DNA of 64,000 nucleotides from Notamacropus eugenii (taxonomy: Eukaryota; Chordata; Mammalia; Diprotodontia; Macropodidae), in assembly GCF_028372415.1 (NCBI RefSeq), contig NC_092872.1, forward strand, positions 8,624,001 through 8,688,000, written 5' to 3'. Shown here in pieces: positions 25,377 through 36,824 of the stretch. The translations under genes were made by a program, and so were the position numbers. A model generated the notes under the pieces. It had not been told where the DNA came from, did not search any database, and was given only the letters and a program-made list of their open reading frames with translations. Positions within the stretch are counted from its first letter, which is position 1. Each line of letters opens with the position of its first letter.

Positions 25377-28300
25377 GTACCTGGTGGGGTTGGAGAACAG
25401 CAGGACCCTAGCTGAAGACTGGGCTAGATGGCCTCTAAGGAGCACAGCATCATGGGATTTATAGCTAGAAGGGATGATAGAGGCCATTTAATTTGATCCC
25501 CTCATTTTATAGAGGAGAAAACTAGGGTTGGAGAAATGGGTTTCCTTAACAACACAGTAAAAAAACCCCACACAACATAGTAACATAGTATGCTACATAG
25601 TAACAACATAGTATGCTACATAGTAATAACATAGTAAAAAACTAACACTGGGATTTTGAGTCAGATCCTCTGAACTCCATATCCAGACCTCTTGCCACTT
25701 GGGATGACTGGTGAATAACTCCGGGTGTTGAGGACAGCCATGATGTATAAGATAGATTAGAACAGGAGAAACTTGGAGGAGGGGAGGCCCGTTAGAAAGC
25801 TGGCAAATTGTAGTCTCTCTGAACTTGAAGGGATCTCTGAGGATTCTGTAAGCAAACAGAAAATCCCTCTAAAACATCTGGAAAGAATATTGGGTTTGAA
25901 TACTAGTACTGCTGCTTGTTAGGTGTATGACCCTGGACAAGTACCCTTCCCTCCCTGTTCCTGGATTTCTTAACCTGTAAAACAAGAGGACTGAAGTAAT
26001 GATCTTGAAGGTCCTACCTTCTACTGACCTGAAATCTATCTTTCCCCTGTTACTCCTGTCTCAGCCTTCTGGGGCTAAATAGAAAAAATCTAATCCCCTT
26101 TCCACAAGACAGTCCTTTGTATGTTGTATTGACCCACATTTAAGGGAATGGGAGACTACCTAAAGGTGGTAGCACATCTGTAGGATAAGGGGTTTTGACC
26201 CCAGTTAGGTTATCAATTCAGGCTCCACGGATCTTCAGTCTGTGGCAGCCACCAGAAAAAGTGCCCTCTTCTTCCATATCTTTTCCCTGAGCTCCATATC
26301 TGTTCACCCCTCTCCTCCTCAAACTGGAGCTATAAATAGTCCTTTTTCCCACCAGGACTGGCTTCTGGCAGCTGTCGTCCATTTTAGAGGGATTTAGAGG
26401 GGCAGGGAGGGTGGGAATGGCCCCAGAGATCATCCCAGTCAAACTAGAAGGGAAATGAAGTTTGTCTGTAGAGTTAAAAGTGTGACCTGTAAGGTTAGGG
26501 GGTCAGTGAGTTTAGGATAGAATTTTTAATATGAATCTCAAATTCTGCTTTCCTCTGCCCTGGTCAGACTCCATCTGGAGCTCTAGGTGCCATATATTGG
26601 AAAAGATACTGAGAAGGTAGAGTGAAACCAGAAGTGAGTGACATGGATGATGAAAAGACAAGATTATATGTTTCAAAGAATTGGAAATGTAGTGTTGGGG
26701 AGAGGAGAAGCCGGGGGTGGGGGGGGGGGGGGAGGTTGATGTGATCTTTGTCTCTAAGCCTCCAAGCTGTCCTGCGAATGAAAGGATTAGCCTACCTGGA
26801 GGCAGATCCTTCTTAGCTCCTCCATACCCACTATAACACAGCATGAATCAATTGCGGAAAAGAGGAAACTATGGGAGGGGGAAAGGAGGGACCCTCAGGC
26901 AGGCTAGGGGAAGGGCTTGACCAGCTGTCAGGGGGGACAAAGTCTTGCTTTCACATTCTGTTTCATTCCCTCCAGTTTGACCACCTGGATTCGGAGTGGA
27001 TGGGCATGCCACCCCTACCTTCCCCACGTTGTCTGTTTGGCTTGGGCGAGGCTGAGAATTCCATCTTCGTCGTGGGTGGTAAAGAGCTCAAGGAGGGAGA
27101 GCAGAGCCTGGACTCAGTGATGTGCTATGACCGGCTGTAAGGGGAGGGGTTGGGGGGGAGGGACAGGGGGATGATAGGGTTGGGGGAGGGTATGGAAACC
27201 ATAGCTCACTTCTCTGTAAAGCCACCTAGCTGCCCCATACCTACGTAAAATCAGCTACAGAGAAAACTGAGGAAGAGCAGTCAGAGAGAAGGAAAACTGG
27301 GAGAGAATGATGTAAGAAAACCCCAAAAACACTGGAGAGGAGAGAGTATTTAGGAAGATATGGTGATAAATAGTGTTAAAGGTCATGGAGAAATCAAGGA
27401 TGAGTATTTTTTTAAAGACTATTAGATCTTTCAACGAAGGGATCATTAATAAATAACTTTGGAGAGAGGAGCGGCAGTGGAGTGATAAGGTCAGAAACTT
27501 GCCTAGGGTCATACAGCTATTAAAAGTCCGAGCTAGAGATAAGAGGAAGAATTCAGCCTGGAGAAGAGAAGACACGTGGGGGTACGAGCAGCGTTTTTAG
27601 ATAGTTTCAAGATTATTTGGGAGATCGCTTACTGTCTCAGGGTAGGAAAAGGGGAGAGCGGGATAGAATTGGAAACATAACTTTTTTTAAAAAAATGTTT
27701 AAAAATTGTTTCAACATGTAATTGGAGGGAAATAAATTTTATACATGCACACACACACATATGAAACCAACAAGATTGTCATGGAGAAGATAGAACTACA
27801 CGTTCTCTGTAACCCCACAGGGTTAGGGTTCTAGTGGATGTTAACATTGGAGTTAGGACTGAGGCTAGCGTTGACTTGTTGATCAGGGTTAGGGCAAGGT
27901 CAAGTTTGTAGTTAGGTTTACCATTGGAACCTTAATAGATGACCTTCATGGGGTGATCTGTCTCCCCGAACTCATCCCTGTTAGCCATTTCTCTGGTGAA
28001 GAGACCCTCCACACTTAGCAGTCTGAGGACTAGACTAGTCCATTGCTGGACCCAGAACTGAAGCCTGGCTTAGTAGGACCTGTCCAAGGTTGGGTTCCAC
28101 TACTGCAGCTTTGAAAAGCCCAGAGTTGCCTGAACTTTACCAGAGTATTTTTGAAAGCTAGTCCATGGTAATCAGCAATTTGCTAAGTAATGATGCCCTC
28201 TTCTTCTCCCTAACCCGCCACAAAAGGCAAAAGAAGGTAACAGGAGACCCAAGAAAATACAAATGGTCAAGGATCATTTTCCTAGAAAAAAATTGCCTGT

Positions 28301-31300
28301 AGCTCTAAGGAAGCAAAACTGGTCCTCAAAATTTTGCAATGAATTAGTACCTGTCTCCTCTGGCCTAGGCCTGAATCACCTCACACTGAGGCATACTGGA
28401 CTGGGACCACTTAGACTCCTACCTGATCCATTTTTCAGGCCAGAAACTGGGAAAAAGGCTGATGGGCTCTGGTACCAAGGAGCTCACAGCCTGGCCTCCT
28501 ACTTTGACCCAGTCTAGAACAGGCAACAGAGGAATAGACCTGGGTCTTACCTTCTCAGAGCTCAGTCTTCAGGGTGGAAAGCAGCAGGCAGATTCTTATA
28601 ACTAGGGGAGATAGAGTTGAAAGAGACCTAGGCTCTGCTGTCAAAGTCTGGGGGTGGAAGCCAGGGACAGGACTCCCACCAGAGAGAACAGTCTGAGAAC
28701 AAAAAAGGACTTTGTAGAAACCAGGGCTAGGCATAGACTCCAGCCTTCATAGGGTGGGGAATCAGGGTGGAATGAGTCTGATCAGGGCAGGGATGGGTCA
28801 CAGATTTTCCTATTGGGGTGGGACTGAACTTGGGCCTGGAAGAATGGAGAAGACATAGGGAGCTGGAGAGGAGGAAGAATCTTCCAGGTGAGAGGGAGCT
28901 ACAAAGGCCTGACTCAGTCTGGCTTAGGCAGGGAGAGGGGAGCAGCCCAGCTGGACAATGTTACATGATGCTAGGGCTGGGAGTCAGGGCACTGAGGTTT
29001 AAGATCCACTCTAGACTAGCGATGTGACCTTGGGCAAGTCTAAGTTTCCATTTCCCAGTGGTTGTCGGGAAAGATTGAAGTCCTGCAGAAACTGGAGCTG
29101 GGTTTGTCTTGGGTCTGAAGGGGAGAAAGGTCTCTGAGGTGCTGGACTGCACTGGGATTTTGGCTAAGCAGATAAAGTGCTGACCCTGCGCCCTCCTTCT
29201 CTCTCCTAGATCATTTAAATGGGGTGAGTCAGACCCGCTGCCTTATGTGGTGTATGGCCATGCTGTGGTGTCCTACATGGACCTCATCTACGTAATCGGG
29301 GGCAAAGGAAGCGACCGGTAAGAGGCTGAGGCTGCAGCTTCCAACTGCAGCAAGGACTTAGGCTAGACTGGAAATAGAGCTCTGTGGCCTCCTGGGCTGT
29401 GAGCACTCAGGATAGGCTGCTCTGAGTACCCAGGGTCCTTCTTTCTGAATAGGGAGGCCGGAGGTCCCCATCTCCCTGGGGGTTTAGAGAAGTGGGGGAA
29501 GGGTGAGGGACAGGTCACTGGGCCTGGTTCTGGACTAAGGGGCTAAAGACAGTCATGCTATAAGAGAAAAGGAGAAGATGGAGAGGAAAGGAGCAGATCA
29601 GGTGTGTGTATTAGTGGGAGGGCATGAGATCCTTAGAAGCCCAAGTAGCTGACTGGGACTCTGCTTCTCCTGACTCAGCTCTAACCCAGAGACACCAGCC
29701 TGGGGTGGCCTCAGGCAGAGAAGCCAGCCTGACCCAAAGCAGAGGGCAGAGAAAGGAGGTTTCTGAGGCAGTCTTGCTGTCTAGTTTCCTAGAGGCTTAG
29801 ACCCTGGTTTCCATCTATGCTGCCATTGTCTCATTTCCATTAGCCTCCTTTTCCATCATACTTCCTATTTGGTTCCTGGATGCCCATTCCTTGACTTCCC
29901 CCCAGGTTTTTAGCTTCTAGTCCAGGCTGATTATTAGGACAGCCCAAGATACCCTCAGGAACCCCTTCCAATCTGATGATCCTACAGAGGCCAGAGAACT
30001 CCTTCCTTTCCCCTCAACACTCCACCATACTCCATATAACACATTACAAAGCGTATGTCTTAAGCACCTCTTAACTGCCAAACCTTGTGCTGGGTGGGCC
30101 TTGATGAAGGTGCAGTGAGACCTGACCAGTGCTGCCTGGAGCTTACAGTCTAGTAGGCAGGAGGATGAGACACCAATCAAAGTTATTATAAACACATAAT
30201 TGTATAAGTGCAAGAAAAGGTCTGAAGGACAAGGTCCTCATCAACCAGATGAACCAGAGAAGGCTTCCCAGAGGAGGTGACATTTAATTTGGACTTTAAA
30301 ATGATGAGTTGGGAATTTGATACCTGAAGAGCAGGGAGGGGATTCTGGGTCCCAGGACTAACCTGAACAATGTCAGGGCAGGGCAGGGGAGGCCAAAGGA
30401 CAGAGAATTATGCATTTTGGATCCTGCCTGGTAGCTCAGGTGCCTTCTCTCTCCCACAGGAAGTGCTTGAATAAGACCTATGTCTATGACCCCAAGAAGT
30501 TTGAGTGGAAGGAGCTGGCCCCCATGCAGAATGCCCGCTCCCTCTTTGGGGCCACAGTCCATGATGGCAAGATTTATGTGGTAGCTGGAGTCACCAACAC
30601 AGGGCTGACCAGCTCATCGGAAGTGTACAACATAGCAGATAACAAGTATGGCCCAGCCAGCATCCCAAGAGGGAAAGGGGATGGGATCTCCAGCTGGGAG
30701 CCTTGCATGCAGACCTGAAACTCTGCCTTCTACCCTGGGCTTTTACTACAGCCATTGTGCTCCTGGGTCTTTCTGGGAAAATCTCCTTTTGAGCTCCAAA
30801 GCACAGACCTTTCAGGGGATAGGACTTCAAGAATGAGCTCTCCCAGAGGGTGGGACTTCCGGGTTGTAGATACTGGGGAATGGAGGCATCTAGTAACACC
30901 ACTGGGTGATGAGAGTGAATCTCTGGTTCCCTGCCTAACCCCTGCCCCCAAAATGGGGTCAACTACTTCCTGCAGTCATTTGGCCTGTGCTGGGGTCTTC
31001 TGGGAGCTCAGGGAGTGGGATCTAGTCAGGCACCAACCTTCTGTCCCTCTGTGATTTTCTCCTCATTAGGAGACAGAATAGCAGAGAGGAAAGATTTGGA
31101 ATTAGAGCATTTGTGTTGAATCCTGTCTCTCCTAGGATATTTACTACTGGTGTAATCCTTGGAACAGTCTTTCTCCTCTCTGGGTCTTCGTTTCCTCATC
31201 TGAAAAATAGGAGAACTGGAAAAGATAGTGTCTAAGGTCTTTTTCAGCTCTAAATTCAATAATCTCTATGCTTCCTCCACCAGGTGGGAGCCATTTTTGG

Positions 31301-34300
31301 CCTTTCCCCAGGAACGTAGCTCACTCAGTCTTGTTAGCCTGGCTGGGACTCTCTACTCCATTGGGGGCTATGCTACCTTGGAAACTGAGTCAGGAGAGCT
31401 GGTGCCTACAGAGCTTAATGACATATGGAGGTAAGATGGGATGGGTGAGGCCACAGGGGATCTTAGAAGATTTAAAATTGTCTCCTGAGGCTGGGCAGAT
31501 GGAATGCAACATGAATTGAATTAAATCGAAGCCAGATTTCCCTGGCACCAAGCTGAGCAGGCAGCCAGAAAGGGAGTCCCTTTCCTCACATATTCAGTGA
31601 ATGACTTATTTGTAGAGTGTCAGTCAGATGGGACCCTAGAACACAGAATAAAGAGCATCAGAATTGGAAAGGTCCTTAGAGCATCAAATGTCAGAACTGG
31701 AAAGGACTTGGAAAATAGAATCTCAGAACTGGGAAGAATGTTAGAATATGTCAGCACTAGAAATGTTAGCACTAGAAACAGCCTTAAAATGCAGAATGTC
31801 AGAGCTGGAAAGGATCAATGGATGTAGTTAATTAATAAGCATTTATGTGCTCAGTAAAGTCTGGAAATACAAAGAAAAGCCCAAGATCATCCCTGCTTTC
31901 AGGCAGCTCACAATTAAATGAGAGAGACAACGTTCAAAGAACAATTTGAAAATAATCTATATACAGGATGAATTTGAAGTAATCCACTGACGGAAGGCAC
32001 TAAGGGGGACCAAGAAGGCTTCCTATAAAAGTGGGATTTTAGTTAGAGCCTGAAAGAAGCCAGGGAAGGCAGAGGTGGGGAGGAAGAGCATTCTCCGGAG
32101 GGGAGGCTGTCAATGAAAGTACCTGGAGCTTGTGTCTTGCTGGCTCAGCCTTAACCATGGTTATGCCCTCAACAAGATGGAGCATCAGAGGAGTGAGTCC
32201 TTACTTTAAAAGTCTCTTTAAAATAATAAAATTTCAATTTTTCATCAATAACTAATAAAATAGATTGTTTAATAAATAAATGTCTTCAGGGAACTTGTCA
32301 CAAGGAATCTAAAACTCTACCCTGTGTTCCTACTTTAATAGCTAACTAGCAAGCATTTTAATGTTTACAAACATTATCTTATTTTAACTTTACAATAATC
32401 CTAAGAGGTAGGAGCTATTCTTATCCTCATTGTACAGATGAGGAAATAAGCAGACAGAGATTAAGTGACTTGCCCAAGGTCACACAGCTAGTAAGTCTCT
32501 AAGGCTGGATTTGAACTCAGGGCTTCCTGACTTCAGGTCCAGTGTTCTATCCACCTTGCTGCCTATTCTAGGTATTTCCAGGATTTTCACATCATGAACT
32601 TGCTTAAAGTGGAGTGTAAGGAAAAGAGGCCTGGCCAGCAAGAGGATTTGAGTTTGATCAATGACTCATTGTGTGATTTTAGGTGAATTTGTTCCCTTCT
32701 CTGGGCCTCAGTTTTCTATTCTGTTAAATAGGGAGGTTCACCTAGATGACCCTTGGAGTGCCTTGTAGCTCTAGACTTGACAACCCTGGGGGATATCTAG
32801 TGGGCAGAGTGGGCAAAGCTTCTATGCATAGAAGACTAGACTTCTTAGGTTTAAATTTCACCTCTGATACTTACTAGCTCTGTGATCCTAGGACAAGTCA
32901 CAACCTCTCTCAGCCTCAGTTTCCACTTCAGTAAAATGGGAATAATAATAGTACTTACCTCACAGGGTTCTTGTAAGGGTCAAATGCAAACTTTAAAGTG
33001 CTGTATAGAGAGCAGTTCTTTGAGGAAGAGTCCCTTCCCCTGTTAATGCCATGCTTGAAATCTAGCCATTAGTACACTATTTCTTTGGCCCTTAATGGTT
33101 ACTAAAATTCAAGTAATCCTTAAGTTATGAACAACCATGATCTCGTTTGTGTACCTGGGGAGGTAAGTATATGTCTTCTTATGCTTGATTTTCCTGATAA
33201 GGAAACTGAAGCTCAGAGAGATTAAATGCTTTGCCCGTGGTTATGCAGCTAGTAAGTGTCAGAGCTAGGACTTAAGCCTAGCTCTTCCAGGCCCTTCTAT
33301 CCTGCCTCTTCTAGGTTGCTTATCATCTGGCAGGATGTCTTCCTTAGTTGACTAGAAATGCTCTAAGAAAAAATAATAATAAAACATTCAAACTTAAGAA
33401 AAAATAAAATAGGAGGTGACTATTTGCATTACGGGGGCAGGAGCCAGATAGGTGATAGAATGCCAGACCTAGAGTCAGGAAGCCCTGAATTCAAATTCAT
33501 CCTCAGACTCTTAGTAGCTGGGTGACCCTGAGCAAGTCACTTCACCCTATTTGCCTCAGTTTCCTCATCTGGGAAATAAGCTGAGGAAGGAAATGGCAAA
33601 ACACTCCAGTGTCTTTGCCAAGAAAACCCCCAATGGGGTCATGAAGAATCAGATACAGCAGGAGCTACTGAGCGACAACAAACTCTTTTCACTACAAGAT
33701 CGTGCAGCACGTGGCAGACTGGAGACCATGGTGCACGAGGGTGGGGGTAAGGAAACTGGGCTGTTTACTTGGGGAAGAGGTCTTGTTGGCTTCAAGTATT
33801 TGGGGGCTGGGGTGTGGGTGAAGGATTACATGTGCTCTGCCCAGCCTTGGAGGGCAGACCTAGGACCACTGGCTCAAAGTTGTAAGGGGGAAAATTCAAG
33901 ATCAACTCCATGAAAAATCTCTCCACTTAGTGCTATGCCCAAGTGCAATGGGCCTCCTTCCCTGGAGGTTTTTAAGCCAATGTCAGACGACCACGTGTCA
34001 TAGAGGGCACTCTTTTTCAGATATCGGTTGGATCAGATGGTGTTCAGGGACTCTTTGAACTCTGAGGTTCTGTGATTCTAACTAACATGCATCTCTCCCC
34101 TCCCCTCCCCTCCCCTCCCTTTCCCTCCCCTTCCCTGCCCTCCCCTCCACTGCCTTCCCCTCCCCTCCCCTCTCTCCTCCTCTCCCCTCTCCTCTTCCCT
34201 CTCCTCTGTCTTCTCTTCTCCCTGTACCCCTCATGAAGGTATGATGAAGAAGGAAAGAAATGGGAAGGAGTCCTGAGGGAGATTCCCTACGCAGCCAGCG

Positions 34301-34350
34301 CCACCTTCCTGCCTGTCCGGCTCAACGTTCTGAGGTTGACAAAGATGTGA
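24189..34350 (+). CDS. KLHL40: KLHL40, muscle Kelch-like CUL3 adaptor (complete)
   Basis: The CDS is join(24189..25376,26976..27136,29210..29317,30460..30645,31284..31430,34239..34350), 1902 bp and 633 residues. Every junction is GT/AG and in frame. Seen: a BTB domain at about 33-100 ([20 protein letters not shown]), BACK at about 135-237 ([19 protein letters not shown]), a charged linker at about 263-313, then Kelch blades to the C-terminus ([49 protein letters not shown]), ending [10 protein letters not shown]. The start has a strong Kozak context (accaccATGg). Family knowledge: KLHL40 is a striated-muscle CUL3 E3-ligase adaptor that binds and stabilises nebulin and leiomodin-3 in the thin filament, and human loss causes nemaline myopathy type 8. 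The human protein is 621 residues, and the extra length here lies mainly in the linker. No defect is seen. Confidence 0.97.
25377..26975 (+). other. KLHL40 intron 1 with repeats
   Basis: 25440-25690 is an antisense MIR-type SINE expanded by a small tandem repeat of 'aacatagtatgctacatagt' (25555-25640). 25890-26035 is a sense MIR-type copy. 26060-26165 is an antisense CR1/L3 scrap ('ctaatcccctttccacaaga'). A run of G with one interruption lies at about 26714-26733. The rest is unassigned. Confidence 0.65.
26976..27136 (+). CDS. KLHL40: KLHL40 coding exon 2
   Basis: The acceptor is 'attccctccag|tttgacc' and the donor 'gaccggct|gtaagg'. It encodes [18 protein letters not shown] through VMCYDRL (Kelch blade), ending two bases into a Leu codon. 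Confidence 0.95.
27137..29209 (+). other. KLHL40 intron 2 with old repeats
   Basis: 27255-27540 is part of an old dispersed repeat ('gaaatcaaggatgagtattt', 'gagtgataaggtcagaaact'). 27680-27775 resembles an L1 3' end ('caacatgtaattggagggaa') followed by a short CA run. 28965-29140 is a sense MIR-type SINE. No gene signature is seen in 27780-28960. Confidence 0.5.
29210..29317 (+). CDS. KLHL40: KLHL40 coding exon 3
   Basis: The acceptor is 'tctctcctag|atcattt' and the donor 'agcgaccg|gtaaga'. It encodes [20 protein letters not shown] through [10 protein letters not shown], a Kelch blade with the diagnostic Gly-Gly. Confidence 0.95.
29318..30459 (+). other. KLHL40 intron 3
   Basis: 30040-30300 is an old dispersed repeat ('accttgtgctgggtgggcct', 'gaaggcttcccagaggaggt'). 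The rest has no recognised feature. Confidence 0.45.
30460..30645 (+). CDS. KLHL40: KLHL40 coding exon 4
   Basis: The acceptor is 'ctcccacag|gaagtgc' and the donor 'gataacaa|gtatgg'. It encodes [19 protein letters not shown] through [10 protein letters not shown], one Kelch blade and part of the next. Confidence 0.95.
31075..31273 (+). repeat. MIR-type SINE ending next to KLHL40 exon 5
   Basis: This plus-strand SINE ('gtcttcgtttcctcatctga' then 'tctttttcagctctaaattc') ends about 10 bases before the exon 5 acceptor, so the branch point and much of the pyrimidine tract probably lie in SINE sequence. Confidence 0.65.
31284..31430 (+). CDS. KLHL40: KLHL40 coding exon 5
   Basis: The acceptor is 'cctccaccag|gtgggag' and the donor 'atatggag|gtaaga'. 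It encodes [20 protein letters not shown] through [10 protein letters not shown], including the Kelch Gly-Gly of YSIGGYA. Confidence 0.95.
31640..31820 (+). repeat. Degenerate ~35-bp tandem array
   Basis: Five or six variants of a unit like 'atgtcagaactggaaaggac' followed by 'ttagagcatca' stand in direct order. The unit resembles the start of a common MIR-like repeat (agagctggaagggacctt), which suggests amplification within one copy. Confidence 0.7.
33440..33690 (+). repeat. tRNA-headed marsupial SINE
   Basis: This is a plus-strand element with 'ctagagtcaggaagccctga', 'tttgcctcagtttcctcatc', 'tgtctttgccaagaaaaccc' and 'gagctactgagcgacaacaa'. Confidence 0.8.
33930..34080 (+). repeat. CR1/L3 LINE 3' end
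   Basis: The segment shows 'ccctggaggtttttaagcca' and ends 'ttctgtgattcta', the usual CR1/L3 terminal motif. Confidence 0.75.
34093..34230 (+). repeat. Long C/T tract at KLHL40 exon 6 acceptor
   Basis: About 138 bp contain almost only C and T, in units such as CCCCT and CTCC. It lies 8 bases upstream of exon 6 and serves as its pyrimidine tract. The minus strand is correspondingly G/A-rich with GGGGAGGGG runs. Confidence 0.92.
34239..34350 (+). CDS. KLHL40: KLHL40 terminal coding exon 6
   Basis: The acceptor is 'ctcatgaag|gtatgat'. It encodes [20 protein letters not shown] through [10 protein letters not shown], with stop TGA at 34348-34350. The C-terminal Kelch strand is complete. Confidence 0.95.
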
Positions 34351-35180
34351 TAGTCGTGGAGATTAGCCCCAGAGCCCAAACTGGCTGGTGCTCTCCTCCC
34401 CGAACCCCAGTAGAAGACATTGAAGTTCATTTTCCAAGTGTAGGACATGAAGTGTGGTATCATGGGAAGATCATTGACCTTGGAAGCAAGAGAGACCTGG
34501 CTTTGAATCTAGGCTCTTCCACTTATTGCCCATGTGATCTTGGGTTGAGAAGTCCCTCAATGCCTTAGAGCCTCAGTTTCCTCATCTAAAAAATGAGGGT
34601 AATGATCCTTGCGCTGCCTTTGCTTATAAAATGGGCAGAGTTGTTTCTATCCCCCCTGCCCCACTCCCAGGCTAGAGGGCCCAGCAGAAAAGGACAGGGA
34701 CCAGACAGGGAGCAGCTGGATCCAAGAGAGGTGACCTTGGGTGTGAGATGGACCCTGAGATCCCTCCTGCTCCCTCCCCGCTTCTTGTCGGGTCAAAGAG
34801 GAACAAGCCACAAAGATCCTGCTGGCCACCTCAGCTGCTTGGGGAATCAATCCACCAGCTTGGACTGAATGTCCATTGTGTGATGGTCCCTTGTGCTTTA
34901 CGCTGCCTGCCCCTTTGTTGAAGTGCCCCAGGTTGGGGGTGGGGGAAGCAGAAGACTTGGGTTCCAGGCTACACTCTGTCCTTAGCTCATTGTGTCACCT
35001 TGGGTAAGTGACTTCCTTTCTCTGGGTTTCAGGGTCCTCATTTGTAAATTAGTAAGAGCAAGATTTTCATTGCCTGACCACCACCACAGGCTGTGATTTG
35101 GTGGGGTGCTGGTGGTGGGGTGTTATATACTGAAAATATGTATGCACATAGAATAAAGTTCTGGAGGAATAAGATTCTGA
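34351..35180 (+). other. KLHL40: KLHL40 3' UTR (inferred)
   Basis: The segment from the stop codon to just beyond AATAAA at 35152 contains two sense MIR-type SINEs (about 34450-34640 and 34940-35060). The SINEs make up roughly a third of the predicted UTR. Confidence 0.6.
35152..35157 (+). terminator. KLHL40: Candidate poly(A) signal of KLHL40
   Basis: AATAAA in 'cacatagaataaagttctgg' lies 0.8 kb after the stop and is the first one I noticed downstream of it. Confidence 0.6.
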
Positions 35181-35640
35181 GATCTAATTGATTCCAAGAT
35201 TCCATAGTTCTCTTAGCTGATGACTCCCATCAGGCCATGGGCTTCCTGTTTAGGGACACTCCTCCCCACCCTCCAAATGGATGCATCTCCTGGGGCAAAC
35301 ACACAACTTTTGTCTCTAAGAGGGCAGACAGCGGAAAATTAAGGAATGATGTGTATATTTGGGACCAGGAGTATAAAATATGCCCCCCCTCAAATGCTTA
35401 TGGGGAGTGGGGGGGGGTTAGGGAGGGGATGATGTATTGGAGGATGAGGGAGGGGGGATTACCACCAGGTGGGTCAGGGAGGAGCTCACCTGGGTTACAA
35501 CCGAGAGGGGTGGAAGTGTCTGGTAGGTTCCTGTTTTAGCTAATTATTCTTACCGGATCCTAAGTTCACTTGTTTCTGTACTACAGAAAAACATGGTGCA
35601 CAGAAAACTGTATTACAAATTGTGACATGCCAAGAGCCTT
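35181..35640. other. Unassigned DNA downstream of KLHL40
   Basis: No gene is recognised. There are short G-rich stretches (35400-35460). Confidence 0.35.
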
Positions 35641-35708
35641 GGATTTGGAGTCCAGAGACCTGAATTCAAATCCTGTCTCTGATATATCCTCTCCAAGCCA
35701 CCCTGGAT

Positions 35709-35880
35709 AAGCAAACAAAAAGCCTTTTGTAGCCTACAGACCTCGCAGGTTACTATGAAGAAAGTACAATAAAATAGTGAGTTATTATTGTTTCAGTTAT
35801 TAAATTCTTGTGCCTGGTGCAGTACTTCCCTCATAGTAATCTATGAGGTCTGTAAGTTATACAAGACTTTTTGTTTGCTT
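35709..35880. repeat. Imperfect inverted repeat (59-bp arms, 54-bp loop)
   Basis: Arm 35709-35767 ('aagcaaacaaaaagcc...') is the reverse complement of 35822-35880 with 10 mismatches and no gaps by hand alignment. A transcript of either strand could fold into a long hairpin. It could be a small foldback transposon or the result of a local inverted duplication. No protein is encoded. Confidence 0.8.
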
Positions 35881-36585
35881 TATTCAATGGGAAAATTATT
35901 TTAACCACTCTATACATGGGGAAACTGAGGCCTCCAAAGGGGGAAGGGACTTGTTCAAGGTCACACAATGAATAACTAGCAGAGGGGAGACTACAGTCCA
36001 GGCCTCCTGCCTCATAGAGTCCTGCAGTCAAACCTTCAGAAATCCGTGAGATTTCCCTGGCCCCAGTGTCCAGGGCAGATTCTCTCACTAGGGAGGGGGG
36101 GCAGGATTTCTGAAAAACTCCTAACAGATTAGAGCTGCATGACTTTGAATAGCTGTGTGTTGGCGGTGTCTTCATGATCCAAGCTCTAGGAACCAGGTGA
36201 GATGTAATCTTCCTTCACCTCCTACCTCAGACATGCCCTAGCTGCGTGACCCTGGGCAAGTCACTTAACTTCTGTTTGCTCTAATTTCCCCAATTGTAAA
36301 ATGTGAATAATTACCTTACAGAGTTATTGTGAGGCTCAAATGAGATAACATTTGTAAAAGCACTTACTTACCACAGTGCCTGATACACAGTAGGTGATAC
36401 ATAAATGCTTATTCCCTTCCATTTAGTCTCCCATCTCTCAGTCTCAGTTTCCTCTTTTGCAAAATGGGGTTAACTATAGACCTGCCTCATAGGCCTATTG
36501 TGAGAATCCAGTGAGAAAACACATGGAAAGCGGTTTTGTGCTACAGAAATCCTAGCGATGGTGATGGTAATAATGCTCCTTTCCC
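35881..36585. repeat. MIR-type SINE cluster
   Basis: 35905-36020 is antisense ('catggggaaactgaggcctc'). 36185-36425 is sense and nearly full length ('gagttattgtgaggctcaaa', 'tgcctgatacacagtaggtg'). 36430-36585 is sense ('ctcagtttcctcttttgcaa'). Confidence 0.75.
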
Positions 36586-36824
36586 CTTGAGGACAAACCT
36601 CTGATTTCTCTACCATCTTGGACCTTGGCTTTGATTAATTGTTTCATTTTGAATGTAAATACCAATAAATGAGCCTTTCCTTACACACAGCAGGACTTAA
36701 AGAGAGGATTCTACATGGAACTGGGAAATTCTATACCATACAGCTTGCTTCTTGAAAATAAGTATAAAATAAATTTTATGGGTTACTTTCAAAGCCATCC
36801 TACTTTTCTATGCTTCCTTTTGTG

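Larger units (their letters stand above)
31431..34238 (+). other. KLHL40 intron 5, repeat-filled
   Basis: Contents in order: a degenerate ~35-bp tandem array (31640-31820), an old dispersed repeat (31830-32120), an antisense MIR-type SINE (32335-32570), sense copies (32630-32780 and 32820-33010), an antisense copy (33140-33300), a complete tRNA-headed SINE (33440-33690), a CR1/L3 3' end (33930-34080), and a ~140-bp C/T tract (34093-34230) ending at the acceptor. Confidence 0.7.

Noticed and set aside
27815-27835. Telomere-like 'gggttagggttc'
   Set aside because: It is less than two units, too short to be an interstitial telomeric repeat.
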